From NCBI GenBank assembly GCA_965205595.1, contig CBDBHI010000056.1:80904-144903 (forward strand): a DNA stretch of 64,000 bases. The letters are read 5' to 3'. Positions 1 through 8,813 of the stretch are shown piece by piece. The stretch comes from CATQHP01 sp965205595 (lineage in GTDB: Bacteria; Acidobacteriota; Terriglobia; Bryobacterales; UBA6623). The notes beneath the pieces were generated by a model, which saw only the letters and a program-made list of their open reading frames with translations, was not told the origin of the DNA and ran no database searches. Numbering within the stretch: the first letter of the stretch is position 1; each line of letters opens with the position of its first letter. A program made the position numbers and the translations under genes.

Positions 1-194
1 TCGACCTGGCGTTGCACAAGACGTTCCAGATCAACGAGAAGCTTCGGGTCCAGTTCCGGGCCGAAGCGTTCAACGCCTTCAACACCCCGATCTTCGACGG
101 GCCGAACCTGCAGGTCGGCAACCGAAACCTCGGAATTATCTCAAACGCGGCGCCCGGCCGAATTATGCAGATGGGGTTGAAGGTGATTTTCTAA
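1..194 (+). CDS. TonB-dependent (Oar-like) receptor, C-terminal end only
   Basis: This is the last ~63 codons of an outer-membrane beta-barrel whose start lies left of the window. The visible protein contains the AEAFNAFNTPIF segment and ends in an aromatic residue (VIF), the usual last-strand signature of barrels inserted by the BAM machinery. The 'FN-x-FN' block near the C-terminus is typical of the long carboxypeptidase-regulatory-like/TonB receptors that are abundant in Acidobacteriota, which import large or scarce substrates. The frame is open from base 3 to the TAA at 192-194. A strong intrinsic terminator follows 18 bases later, so the gene ends its transcription unit. The substrate cannot be judged from the fragment. 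Confidence 0.75.
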   Translation, partial: DLALHKTFQINEKLRVQFRAEAFNAFNTPIFDGPNLQVGNRNLGIISNAAPGRIMQMGLKVIF

Positions 195-212
195 GGCAAC
201 CTCTCCTTGTAT

Positions 213-246
213 AAAACCGCCCCGGCCGCGACGCCGGGGCGGTTTT
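213..246 (+). terminator. Intrinsic terminator of the receptor gene
   Basis: A perfect 14-bp GC-rich stem (213-226 with 233-246) encloses a 6-nt loop. The 3' arm ends in a run of five T at 243-247. It lies 18 bases after the receptor stop codon and upstream of the next gene on the same strand. Confidence 0.9.
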
Positions 247-306
247 TAAGCTGACGCGGGCATTGCTTTCCGTCGTCGGCTCGAATCAGGCTGTAAGATT
301 AGCGAG

Positions 307-1713
307 GTGGTTGAAAGATACGCTCTCTGGACCCTGCTTCTCATCGGTGCCGCATTCGGCTGCGCCGATAGCCTCGAAACGAGTCTCCCGGCGATGCCCG
401 CCGTTAGGGCGGACGCGTTCCCTGAAAGCGCGCGCGAAGCCGTCCTTCCGCGCTTGGAGGCTCTCCGTAGCGATCCGGTCGACGCCCAAGCAAACGGCGA
501 ATGCGGCAAGTTTTTACATGCTCACGATCAGTTCGATTCGGCCGCCGCCTTGTATCGTCGAGCCGAAGTGCTCTCGGACGGGGAGTTCGAGTGGACGTAT
601 CTTCTCGGAGTCGTCGAGCAGGAGAGCGGCTCATACGAGAGTGCGGTTGAGGCCTTCCGTCTCTCGCTGACCAAGCGCGACTACGTCCCCGCCGCGATAA
701 GACTTGGGGAGGCTCTGGCCTCGCTCGAACGCCCCCGAGAGGCTCAACAGGCGTTCGAAGACGCCTTGCAAATCGATCGCAACCAACCCGCCGCATACTA
801 CGCTTTAGGGCGCACGCTTCTGGAACTCGGGGAATTGGATGAGGCGAGAGCGTTGTTGACGCGCGCGATAGGGCTGTCCCCAAATTCGGGAGCAGCCCAC
901 TATTCGCTCGGTCTGGCTTATCGCGACGCGGGTGACGATGCCTCGGCGCAGCGACACCTTGCGTTGGCCGAGAAGTACCCACAAGAAAAGCCGCCCATCG
1001 ACGACCCTGTTCTGAGCGCGGTCGAGAACATTAGCGCGGATGAGCACTACTACCTAAACCTAGGACGCAGGCTAGAAGAGAGGGGGCGGTTGACGGATGC
1101 AGTCGCGGCATATCAAAGGGCGCTTAAGATGAATCCCCAAATGGCGGCCGCGCACGCAAATCTTGTCGGGACCTACGGACAGCTAGGGCAAGTCGAGAAC
1201 GCCGAAGCGCACTACTCGAGGGCAATTGAAATCAACTCGCAACTCGAAGAACTGCACAACAACTGGGGCGTCTTGCAAGCGATGCAGGAAAGACCGGCAG
1301 CGGCGGCTGACGCATTTCGAAAGTCCCTAGGCATCAATCCGCGATCCGGCGAGGCGCATGCCAACCTGGGGATTGCGTTGATGCAACTGGGTGATACCAA
1401 GTCTGCGGTCGAACACCTCGAATCTGCGTTGTCGAGTAATCCCTCTCACCGTTCAGCCCTCCTCAATTTGGGCAGGTACGAGCTTGAGGCCGGTCGTGTC
1501 CCCGAGGCCATTGCTCACCTCGACCGAGCGCTCCAAGGTCCCGAGGACAGCCGCACAGCATTTATCCTCTATTCCTTAGCCCACGCATACGGCCAATCAG
1601 GTATGGACCGCAAGGCAATAGAAATGGCGCAAAGTGCGTTAGTTGCCGCAGAATCTTTCGGGGTGAACGAGTTGGCGACTCAGATCCGCCGAGAATTTCA
1701 GGGTTCGCCCTAG
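307..1713 (+). CDS. TPR-repeat lipoprotein
   Basis: A 468-residue protein with a GTG start. It opens with a lipoprotein signal: a short charged start, a hydrophobic stretch and the lipobox AAFGC with the lipidated Cys at residue 19. The mature part is almost entirely tetratricopeptide repeats. At least ten 34-residue units show the W/Y-LG-Y-A-F-P spacing, for example AAYYALGRTLLELGELDEA and AHYSLGLAYRDAGD. TPR arrays are protein-binding scaffolds, here probably on the periplasmic face of a membrane. In Acidobacteriota such lipoproteins often sit beside polymer-degradation genes, and a sulfatase fragment follows. The partner is unknown. The GTG start is chosen because it places the lipobox correctly. 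Confidence 0.8.
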   Translation: MVERYALWTLLLIGAAFGCADSLETSLPAMPAVRADAFPESAREAVLPRLEALRSDPVDAQANGECGKFLHAHDQFDSAAALYRRAEVLSDGEFEWTYLLGVVEQESGSYESAVEAFRLSLTKRDYVPAAIRLGEALASLERPREAQQAFEDALQIDRNQPAAYYALGRTLLELGELDEARALLTRAIGLSPNSGAAHYSLGLAYRDAGDDASAQRHLALAEKYPQEKPPIDDPVLSAVENISADEHYYLNLGRRLEERGRLTDAVAAYQRALKMNPQMAAAHANLVGTYGQLGQVENAEAHYSRAIEINSQLEELHNNWGVLQAMQERPAAAADAFRKSLGINPRSGEAHANLGIALMQLGDTKSAVEHLESALSSNPSHRSALLNLGRYELEAGRVPEAIAHLDRALQGPEDSRTAFILYSLAHAYGQSGMDRKAIEMAQSALVAAESFGVNELATQIRREFQGSP

Positions 1714-1802
1714 CCCGATTAGGAAGGTGTGCTTTATGATCGACGAGATCTTGGTTCGCCAAAGACCGGGTCGATTGGAACTAGCAGTCAGGTATTCTCA
1801 CC

Positions 1803-2444
1803 ATGAACCCGCTTAGCCAAATCATTGCGTTGCTGGTCCTACTGCTTGGAACTATTCCGGCCCTCGGGCAGAGTCGCGTCCCAGACCGACCGAATTTCGT
1901 CATCATCTTCATCGACGACCTGGGCTTTGCAGACATCTCCGCCTTCGGGCAAACTCGTTACCAAACTCCCAACCTCGACCGAATGGCTCGGCAAGGCCGC
2001 CGATTCACGAGCTTCTATGTTGCAGCGAGCGTATGCACTCCTTCCCGCGCGGGGTTGATGACGGGGTCTTATCCAGCCCGCGTGGACATGCTCACCAACG
2101 ATCTGGAAATGGACGTTATGAATCACGTTGTTCTTTGGCCGGGAGATCGCAAGGGCCTGAATCCTGACGAACTGACCATCGCCGAGATGCTGAAGGATCG
2201 GGGATACGCGACTGCGTGTATCGGAAAGTGGCACCTCGGCGACCAGCCGTCGTTTCTACCCACTCGCCAAGGTTTTGATGAATATTTTGGGATTCCGTTC
2301 TCCAACGACATGGCGGATCGGAAGCCTTTTTTTGTGCCGACGCCGCTGGTACACGGAGGTTTAGCAACTTGGGAGCTCCCATTTTATCGGTTTGTCGAGT
2401 TTGAAATGAGCAGGCAAACCAACGGGCGGGGCAGTCTAATTTAG
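1803..2444 (+). pseudogene. Sulfatase, truncated after the N-terminal half
   Basis: The frame starts with a clean signal peptide (ends near LGQ, residue 23). It continues as a type I sulfatase with the metal-binding IIFIDDLGFAD block, the formylglycine site C78-T-P-S-R and the GKWHLGDQP motif with substrate-binding Lys and His. Family members are 450-550 residues, whereas this ORF stops at 213. Homology ends around base 2350, after the NDMADRKPFFVP region, and the last ~25 residues look unrelated. The C-terminal domain with the second metal-site half is absent, so activity is unlikely. The complete paralogue at 52081-53604 shares the same block order. The junction is followed by short GGACTGTCCC-like repeats, which suggests a deletion or element-associated rearrangement. 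Confidence 0.8.
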
Positions 2445-2587
2445 GCTGTCCCGTCTAACTAACAGCATCACGGGGCGGGACTGCATCACCATGCGGGACT
2501 GTCCCATGAGACAACGTAATCTACAGCGGGAAACCGAACCTACGTGTGGACTGTCCCATCCAAGCCCAGGAACCCGCGAACCTGCGT
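2445..2587. other. Non-coding scar with GGACTGTCCC-like motifs
   Basis: The stretch between the broken sulfatase and the convergent propeller gene contains several imperfect copies of a (G)GGACTGTCCC(AT) motif, near bases 2427-2455, 2490-2510 and 2548-2560, in both orientations. No ORF or RNA gene is seen. The motif resembles the GTCTGTCCCACAG terminal repeat of the IS1182 element at 34422-35973, but is too short to prove a link. Confidence 0.4.
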
Positions 2588-3781
2588 CTACTCGCGAATA
2601 TCAAAAGCCCAAGCTGTATCTTGGTCGCGAATGATCAACTTGCCGTCAATGATCACCGGCAACGCCCAAGTACGAAACTCACGCTGCCCAATCTCGTGCC
2701 GAGCCAACTCTTCGTAGCCGTCCGGCGTGGCCCGCGCCATGCCCAGAATCCCGTCCTCGCTATACAGGTAGAGCTTGCCGTCAGCATATATCACCTGCGA
2801 TTTGCCAACGCTGCGATCGCGCCAAAGCACCGCGCCTGTCTTGAAATCCATCGCGGTCAGAATCCGGCTAGACGAGCCATACAGCACGCCATCCACCAAC
2901 ACTGAACTACCGTAGTGGTTCCGCATATCGCGGTTGAAGTAAACTTCCTCCGCGCCGCTTGCCGTGAGCTTTAGTAACACGCAGCCGGTGCCGTAGTCAC
3001 TCGAAAGAAAAACGTGATTATCATGAAAAATCGGCGTTGCCACATTAGCCGTGCCGTTCGCGACGCCGTTGTAGCGCCAAAGCAGTTCGCCGTTCTTGGC
3101 GAGCAATCCAATACCGCCTTCCCCGGTAAGCAAAATGTACTGTCGCACGCCGTCAACTTCCGTCACAATCGCCGATGAATAACCGGCCTCATCACTCTGA
3201 GATTTCCAAATCAGCTTGCCGTCGGCCTTGTTGAGCGCCACCACCGACGCACCTCGGCCACCTGGATTCACCACAATCACGTCGCCGTCGATTAGAGGTG
3301 ACTCGCTAATGCCCCAGCGGATGTTCGACACGCTAAATCGATCGAGCAAATTGCTCTCCCAAATTTTCTTTCCCGTCGCCGCCTCGAGGCAAATCAGGTT
3401 GCCCGCCGCGCTTAGCGCATAAATTCGATCGCCATCTACCGTCGGAGTGCCGCGAGGTCCTCCTCCGCGGCGCTCGCTAAAGCCGCGCCCAGTGGGCACC
3501 TCCCAAAGCTTTTTGCCCGAAGCCGCGTCGATCGCAATGACGTACTGGCTGCCCGACCTCTGTCCCTGCGTATACAAACGTCCGTCGGAAACGGAGAACG
3601 AAGCAAAGCCCGCCCCTAGGCCCTCAGACGTCCAAACCTTCTTCGGGCCACTGGCGGGCCAACTGCCCGCCAAGCCAGTCTCATTCGAAATTCCGGTCCG
3701 CTCTGAACCACGCCACTGAGACCACTGCGCCGCCGCTGAAAGGGAACAAACGAAGATAACGACGACAAGGCGAAAAGCCAT
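2588..3781 (-). CDS. Secreted PQQ-like beta-propeller protein
   Basis: A 397-residue protein with a Sec signal peptide (MAFRLVVVIFVCSLSAAAQ) followed by WSQWRG, the usual opening of secreted PQQ-like/BamB-like propellers in Acidobacteriota and Planctomycetes. The body has repeated tryptophan-docking blades such as ATGKKIWE, ADGKLIWK, KNGELLWR and KTGAVLWR. There is no haem site and no catalytic Asp pair of true quinoprotein alcohol dehydrogenases, so it is better called a propeller scaffold or binding protein than an enzyme. It is on the minus strand with the phosphatase gene 23 bp upstream and may be co-transcribed with it. It converges on the sulfatase remnant. Confidence 0.8.
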   Translation of the reverse strand: MAFRLVVVIFVCSLSAAAQWSQWRGSERTGISNETGLAGSWPASGPKKVWTSEGLGAGFASFSVSDGRLYTQGQRSGSQYVIAIDAASGKKLWEVPTGRGFSERRGGGPRGTPTVDGDRIYALSAAGNLICLEAATGKKIWESNLLDRFSVSNIRWGISESPLIDGDVIVVNPGGRGASVVALNKADGKLIWKSQSDEAGYSSAIVTEVDGVRQYILLTGEGGIGLLAKNGELLWRYNGVANGTANVATPIFHDNHVFLSSDYGTGCVLLKLTASGAEEVYFNRDMRNHYGSSVLVDGVLYGSSSRILTAMDFKTGAVLWRDRSVGKSQVIYADGKLYLYSEDGILGMARATPDGYEELARHEIGQREFRTWALPVIIDGKLIIRDQDTAWAFDIRE

Positions 3782-3804
3782 GTAATCAGTTTAGTGCCAG
3801 CCGG

Positions 3805-5340
3805 CTAATTCCCGTTCCGGCGCTTCTCGTGTTCCGCCATAAGCACACCCTTCTCGTCATAAAACTCAAACCGCGCTCGCGCCCCGCGCCCGTCCGGGTC
3901 GATCTTTATCATCAGAAACCCGCCGGTCGCTTCTTGGTCTGTATAGTGCTGCGTGACCTTGCCCTCGGGGTCGGTCGAACCGCTACTCCCGGGCGCCTCT
4001 CCCAAACGTGAGTTCGTATCTACGAGCGCACCGCTAGAAAATTCATCAAAGCCGCTAGGGTGCGTCGAGCGATACTTCCAGTGCCGGTCGCCCGTCGTGA
4101 TGAAAAACTCGTCTGTGTCGAATTTGTTCTCGACCAGCCACGCGAAAAACTCGTCGCCTTCGTTGCGGAAACCGCCGATGTTGGTGTGGTTATCGCGCTT
4201 GCCCGCGCCGTCGGGACCCACCATCGGGGTTGCCGAGATCAATAATTTAAACGTCGCGTCACTCTCCTTGAGCGTCCGCTTAAGCCATGTTTTCTGCTTC
4301 TCGCCCCAAATCGTTTTGTTCGGCCCGTCGGGCATGTCGTTCGGACTGCGATAGTCGCGGCCCTCAACAATCCAAATTTGCAAGTCGCGGCTAACGCGAT
4401 GCGTACGGTAGGTGACGGCCTCGCGGTCGTTGAGGTCGACGACCGGCAATTGCTCCCGAAACATGCTGATTCCAAGCTCGTGCGATGGTAAGAATCCCGA
4501 GCCCGACTCGCCCTCGTAGTCGTTCAATTTGGGGTAGTACTCGCTGCGCGTACTGTGCCGGATCAAGACCGGATTGACGGGGTCGGAATCGTTGAAACGA
4601 TGGTCATGATCGTCTCTGAGCCAATACGTTGCGGACTTGAGAAACAGGTCGAGAAAGCGCTGCTGCGAGTACTGCTCGTGGTGCTTCTTGCGCATCTCGT
4701 GCGCCGTCTGCGCGCGTCCTCGGTGCCCCGGATGGTCGTAGTAAACGTTGTCGCCGGTGCCAACAAAAAAATCCGGTTCGAGCTTGAGGATCGACTCCAG
4801 CGCCGGATACCCAAGATCTTTATCCGGGCCATTGTAAGGCGGCCTACCCGCGCCACCAGTGTGATGGAAGAACGAATAATTCATGCCCGTAACGATGGCG
4901 AAGCTGTAAGCGGCGGGGCGATTTCCCGCAAGCGTGCGAAACGTCGCTGTCTCCGATGTGCGCGGATCGGCCTTTTCCGGACCGTAGTGCAGCCGATAAA
5001 AATATCGAGTCGCGCGCTTGAGGCCGTCAACTTTTGTCTTCACGATAAAGTCGCTAGACGGAAGAGCCTCAATCCAATCAGTCCTTTTTGAAGAACGAAA
5101 CTTCTCGTTCTCCGCGTATTCAAATTGGGCCCAGCCGTCGGTCCCGCGAACGCCTTCCCAGGCCATGTTCTGGTACGGATTCGCGGAAGTGAGGCGCGAT
5201 TGCAGGATCGCCGAAGTCTCGCCAACCTCGCCTGCCATCACGCCCTGGCGCAGGTTGACGGGGTAGCCCTCGAAATTTGCAGGCCCCTGAGCCATGCCGG
5301 TAACAGAAATGAGCGCGAGAGCAGCTAGTATGCGAATCAT
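3805..5340 (-). CDS. PhoD-like alkaline phosphatase family protein
   Basis: A 511-residue secreted protein with signal peptide MIRILAALALISVTGMAQ. An N-terminal fibronectin-like region (GEVGETSAILQSRLT...FYRLHYGP) is followed by a metallophosphatase core. The motifs are GTGDNVYYD, the WLRDDHDHRFND metal-binding block, LISATPMVGPDG and the distal ITTGDRHWKYRS. This is the PhoD/phospholipase D-type alkaline phosphatase family, which hydrolyses phosphate mono- or diesters using iron and calcium. The length agrees with the family. It lies immediately upstream of the propeller gene on the same strand. The physiological substrate is unknown. Phosphate-starvation control is usual in the family, but I see no clear Pho box. 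Confidence 0.85.
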   Translation of the reverse strand: MIRILAALALISVTGMAQGPANFEGYPVNLRQGVMAGEVGETSAILQSRLTSANPYQNMAWEGVRGTDGWAQFEYAENEKFRSSKRTDWIEALPSSDFIVKTKVDGLKRATRYFYRLHYGPEKADPRTSETATFRTLAGNRPAAYSFAIVTGMNYSFFHHTGGAGRPPYNGPDKDLGYPALESILKLEPDFFVGTGDNVYYDHPGHRGRAQTAHEMRKKHHEQYSQQRFLDLFLKSATYWLRDDHDHRFNDSDPVNPVLIRHSTRSEYYPKLNDYEGESGSGFLPSHELGISMFREQLPVVDLNDREAVTYRTHRVSRDLQIWIVEGRDYRSPNDMPDGPNKTIWGEKQKTWLKRTLKESDATFKLLISATPMVGPDGAGKRDNHTNIGGFRNEGDEFFAWLVENKFDTDEFFITTGDRHWKYRSTHPSGFDEFSSGALVDTNSRLGEAPGSSGSTDPEGKVTQHYTDQEATGGFLMIKIDPDGRGARARFEFYDEKGVLMAEHEKRRNGN

Positions 5341-5442
5341 AAGTTGTATTCAGATATGGATCGCTGACCATGATAGCGGAGGTGAGTGCCGCCGCCGCCG
5401 AGGAGCGGGGGTTTTTTTAAGAAACAGGAGGAGGTTTTAGCG

Positions 5443-5973
5443 ATGGCGCTAATCACATGCAGGGAATGTGGCGGACGAATCAGTGATCGCGCCACCAGTT
5501 GCCCCCACTGTGGCGACCCGCTAGGCCAAGCGGCAATCGCGACGCCTATGGGCGTCGCCGGCTACGAGTACAAATCACAGGCCGAGTTTCTCGGGATACC
5601 ACTTATCCACGTCGCGGTTGGCCTAGACCCAAAGACCGGGTGCAAGCGAATTGCCAAGGGCATCATCGCCATCGGCGACATCGCCATGGGAGTCTTCGCG
5701 CTAGGCGGAGTCGCGCTCGGCGGGGTGACGCTGGGTGGTGTCAGCTTGGGCGTCGCCGCACTCGGCGGATTGGCGATCGGGCTCGGCGTAGGCCTAGGCG
5801 GGTTAGCGATCGGGTACGTCGCGGTGGGCGGCCTAGCAATCGGATACTACGCACTCGGCGGCCTTGCTCTGGGGACCCATGCGTTAGGTGAAGGAACGCG
5901 AGACCTGGCGGCGGTCGAGTTCTTCCGGCAATGGTTCGGAGGGTTCGTCGACAACATGTCGAACCGTCGATGA
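5443..5973 (+). CDS. Zinc-ribbon protein with hydrophobic glycine hexapeptide repeats
   Basis: The start at 5443 is set by a strong ribosome-binding site, AGGAGGAGG at 5426-5434, 8 bases upstream. Residues 6-23 hold a zinc ribbon (C6-x2-C9...C20-x2-C23). After a linker of about 60 residues comes a roughly 75-residue block of consecutive six-residue units of the form G-G-hydrophobic-A-hydrophobic-G (residues ~75-150), with almost no charge. The regular period suggests either a beta-solenoid or tightly packed glycine-zipper membrane helices. No enzyme motif is visible. The combination of zinc ribbon and glycine-repeat membrane-like domain is found in uncharacterised bacterial proteins. It converges with the TlpA-like gene, leaving 4 bases between stops. 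Confidence 0.75.
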   Translation: MALITCRECGGRISDRATSCPHCGDPLGQAAIATPMGVAGYEYKSQAEFLGIPLIHVAVGLDPKTGCKRIAKGIIAIGDIAMGVFALGGVALGGVTLGGVSLGVAALGGLAIGLGVGLGGLAIGYVAVGGLAIGYYALGGLALGTHALGEGTRDLAAVEFFRQWFGGFVDNMSNRR

Positions 5974-5977
5974 CGCT

Positions 5978-6496
5978 CTATTCCGCCAGCAATTTGGTCA
6001 CAACCGATCGAAAGTTCGGGCCGAGATTATCAAACCAAACAGTCTCCGCGCCCTCATGCTCTTCCCGTATATTTCCTTTGCGATCAACGAAGAGCAGATA
6101 GGGATAGTAGAATCGCGCCATCATCGACACTTTCGAAATTCGTGCGAACTCCGACCGGCTCGACACCGCCATCGGATAGCTCGCGTTATAATTCGCGGCA
6201 AATGCGCGCAGGCCTGACGGCCCGGTCTCGTTAAGCGCGAGTCCGACGACTTCTAATCCTTTCGCCTTTAGCTCTTCGTAGATCGGGCCCATCGCTATTG
6301 AAGCGTTTTGGCAATGCGGGCACGTCGTTGAGAAAAACATCACGACGACAACCTTACCCTTGAGATCGTCAAGCGACGCTACCCGTCCATCGAACGAAGT
6401 GATTGTGAAAGGAGAGATCGCGCGCGGAACCTCAGCCGCCGCCATCGGCAGCGCCGCTATTAAAACAAATAGTGCAAACCTCGTAAAGATCTTCAT
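5978..6496 (-). CDS. Periplasmic TlpA/redoxin-family thioredoxin-like protein
   Basis: A 172-residue protein with signal peptide (cleavage near MAAAE, residue 21) and a thioredoxin fold. The SLDDLKGKVVVVMFFSTTCPHC block carries a redox-active C59-P-H-C62 with both cysteines as normal codons, and a cis-Pro-type YPYLLFVDRKGNI segment follows. It probably acts as a periplasmic thiol-disulfide reductase or peroxiredoxin-like protein. It is the last gene of a minus-strand operon, starting 15 bases after the stop of the HExxH peptidase gene. That suggests it maintains thiols or disulfides in the peptidase or LolA-like partner. It contrasts with the selenocysteine redoxin at 26715. Confidence 0.85.
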   Translation of the reverse strand: MKIFTRFALFVLIAALPMAAAEVPRAISPFTITSFDGRVASLDDLKGKVVVVMFFSTTCPHCQNASIAMGPIYEELKAKGLEVVGLALNETGPSGLRAFAANYNASYPMAVSSRSEFARISKVSMMARFYYPYLLFVDRKGNIREEHEGAETVWFDNLGPNFRSVVTKLLAE

Positions 6497-6511
6497 GATG
6501 TGAGAACTCGT

Positions 6512-7822
6512 TTATATTGTATCGGGCAACCCTTCGAGGGATTGCACCAGCGAGCCGGTTCGCGAGAGAACGAATCTACCGTTTCGAGCCGTGCCTTCGA
6601 TTCGATCGGCGGTCTCGCTCTCGATTTTGAACTCGCCCCACTTCGCCTCGCAGACTTGCCGATAAAGCTGGAAATAGTCACGGGCGGCGTCTTCGTCAGT
6701 CCAAATGGATGCGTAGCGCAGAACCGTATCATTCGATCGGCGATGCTCATATACCTCGTAGTTCGAGCCCCGCCATTTTTCCGCGACTGGAAACTCTTTG
6801 TCTTCCCCGAGATGGTTCCGCAGCAAGACCTCGTGCTCAAATTGCCCAAACACACCTTCGTAGATTTTCTTAAATCCCTTGGGAGCTTTGAACGCCGGCA
6901 GCGCGGGCTTCGCGGGCTTTAAGCCGTCGAAATAAAGTTCCGGCTGCATGACGTGCTGCGTCGAGAGCGGCGGGTTTTCAAAAATCTTCGCGAAGGCCGC
7001 CTTGCCGTAGCGCTCGACCAATTCTTGTTGAAAAAGTAGCCCGTCGGAATACGGAAATATCAACGTCTCGCGAATGTAGAGAGGAGTGTTCGAGTAGACG
7101 GGATAGTCCTTGGCCTCGATTCTCGAAGCTGAGGCGGACGCCACCGCCAGCAGACGGTTCTCTGTAAGTGACTGCCCGCTCTGTTGCATCACCCACTCAG
7201 TCATCACCCAAGACGCCTGCCCCTCGATCACCGCCGATCGCGCCAAGTCTTCGTCGGACGTCTTCGATTTCTTGACGAACTTTTCAAGTCCAAACTGCTG
7301 GTCCGCGACCGCGTGGGTCAACTCGTGGACCAGCGCGAACTCTTGCATGTTTTTCGGGGTCCAGGTGGCGAGATAAAGGTTTCGCGTCTTGTAGTCGTAC
7401 AGCGCGGTCGCCTGCTCGGTCATGATGTCGACTAGAACCTTCTTGAGATCGAAGTCATCATCAACGAGGCCGAACAACTTGAGGAAGATTTCTTCGCGGC
7501 GGATCTCGTCCGGCTTGGTCTCTTCTTCGAGCCGCTCACTTACCAGATCACTAATCTGCTGTTTCGAAATCAGTGAGCGGCGGATCGGCCGGCGCGCGCC
7601 GAACGCCATGATCTCGCGCACGTCCTCGAGCATCGAATCGATCTTCGAAAAGATCGCATCACCCTGCTCGGGGGTGATCTCCTCCGCTGACGCCAACGGC
7701 GTGGCGCATAGGCAAAGCGCCAGTGCGGCGAACACAAGCGTAGGGCGGATGCGTGACAAACGATGCTCCGAATTCCTAGGCGGCTCGGGATACGGCCGAC
7801 CCTTTTGGACCGGCCGATCCAT
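6512..7822 (-). CDS. Secreted HExxH zinc metallopeptidase-like protein
   Basis: A 436-residue protein. An unusually long charged leader (~25 residues) precedes the hydrophobic signal LVFAALALCLCATPLASA. The key block is ALVHELTHAVADQQF, in which H166-E167-x2-H170 is a zinc-binding motif and E200 in VIEGQASW is a plausible third ligand 30 residues downstream, as in gluzincins. The rest matches no named peptidase family that I recognise. The start is fixed by TAATG overlap with the upstream gene (its stop and this ATG share a base), implying translational coupling. The gene is followed 15 bases later by a TlpA-like thioredoxin. Substrate unknown; the Acidobacteriota-type gene order suggests an envelope quality-control role. 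Confidence 0.75.
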   Translation of the reverse strand: MDRPVQKGRPYPEPPRNSEHRLSRIRPTLVFAALALCLCATPLASAEEITPEQGDAIFSKIDSMLEDVREIMAFGARRPIRRSLISKQQISDLVSERLEEETKPDEIRREEIFLKLFGLVDDDFDLKKVLVDIMTEQATALYDYKTRNLYLATWTPKNMQEFALVHELTHAVADQQFGLEKFVKKSKTSDEDLARSAVIEGQASWVMTEWVMQQSGQSLTENRLLAVASASASRIEAKDYPVYSNTPLYIRETLIFPYSDGLLFQQELVERYGKAAFAKIFENPPLSTQHVMQPELYFDGLKPAKPALPAFKAPKGFKKIYEGVFGQFEHEVLLRNHLGEDKEFPVAEKWRGSNYEVYEHRRSNDTVLRYASIWTDEDAARDYFQLYRQVCEAKWGEFKIESETADRIEGTARNGRFVLSRTGSLVQSLEGLPDTI

Positions 7823-8694
7823 TAGCGCCTAGGCTCCGTTCCTGGGCGGACGGATGTCGGCTTCTGTTCGTTTGAATCTTGGGTTGGTTCGACCACCGGC
7901 GGTTCGACTAGCCGCGGTTCGGCCTCGACGGGCTCGCCGTCGAGTGTTTCACCGAATGTAATCGTCGACTCGCCACCGAAGCGCTTGTAGTCTTCATACT
8001 TGATAATCATGCGCATCTTGATCGAGCCGCTCTTGAACTGCAGCGTGTCGTTCGCGCTGGTATAGATCGGGAACCAGTACTTGCCGTCGATCTGGTCGCG
8101 GTATGTCTCGAAGCGCGGGAACTGCTCGTCGTCATTCTTCTTGCGGTGACCGACACCCTTGCCGTAGGTCTTCACAATCTGGAGATCCTGCTGGTCCACC
8201 CAGACTTGGCCCTCGAAATAACGTGATCCTTTGACCATGCTCTTAGGTTTCACCGAGAACATGTATGTATCGAGCTCGTCTACGGTTTGCTCGCCTAAGT
8301 AGTCGATTTGGTACTCATGCGCGTTGTCGCGAGTCATCACGAATGGCTGAACGTCGCGCAGATCTTGCATGTCGTTCGGCGTCAACAACAGCCCCTGTAG
8401 AGTGGACACCGGTGCGTACACTACGCGCTCAGTGCGCTCCTTATTGGGCCCGAAGATAATGTCTTGGACAATCTCGAAACGTCCACGCTCGCGATCGTCG
8501 TTGCCGAATTCCAATACCTTGACCGACTGGCGATAGGTGTAGGCCTCGCGGGCCTTGGCGAACTCCGTTTCGTTGTCGATGAAGCTCTTGATAATTTGGT
8601 CGACCGGGATCTTCGGCTCCGACGTCGCAGCCACCGCCGACATAGCGAGCGCGGCGATTAGTAGTGGTATATTGATCCAGCGGGCTCTCATCAA
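7822..8694 (-). CDS. Outer-membrane lipoprotein-sorting-like (LolA-fold) protein
   Basis: A 290-residue secreted protein with signal MMRARWINIPLLIAALAMSAVA. The body resembles the COG2834 outer-membrane lipoprotein-sorting family. It has an early YTYRQSVKVLEF strand, the 'YFEGQVWVDQQDLQIVKTYGK' type segment and FPIYTSANDTLQFKSGSIKMRMIIKYEDYKRF, all typical of a LolA/LolB-like half-barrel. A proline/glutamate-rich tail of about 35 residues follows. The family binds lipids or lipoproteins in the periplasm; specific lipoprotein transport is not proven here. It is the first gene of a three-gene operon and overlaps the next gene by one base (TAATG). Confidence 0.75.
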   Translation of the reverse strand: MMRARWINIPLLIAALAMSAVAATSEPKIPVDQIIKSFIDNETEFAKAREAYTYRQSVKVLEFGNDDRERGRFEIVQDIIFGPNKERTERVVYAPVSTLQGLLLTPNDMQDLRDVQPFVMTRDNAHEYQIDYLGEQTVDELDTYMFSVKPKSMVKGSRYFEGQVWVDQQDLQIVKTYGKGVGHRKKNDDEQFPRFETYRDQIDGKYWFPIYTSANDTLQFKSGSIKMRMIIKYEDYKRFGGESTITFGETLDGEPVEAEPRLVEPPVVEPTQDSNEQKPTSVRPGTEPRR

Positions 8695-8813
8695 GGTCTC
8701 CTCGTTTATTCTAGACGCCCGCGCCGCCCGAACGGTTGCGGGCAGCCGGCTTCAAATGTTTGCACACCGATCGCGGACCCTTTCGCCGGCACCTTCCAAG
8801 CTAGACTAGTCTT

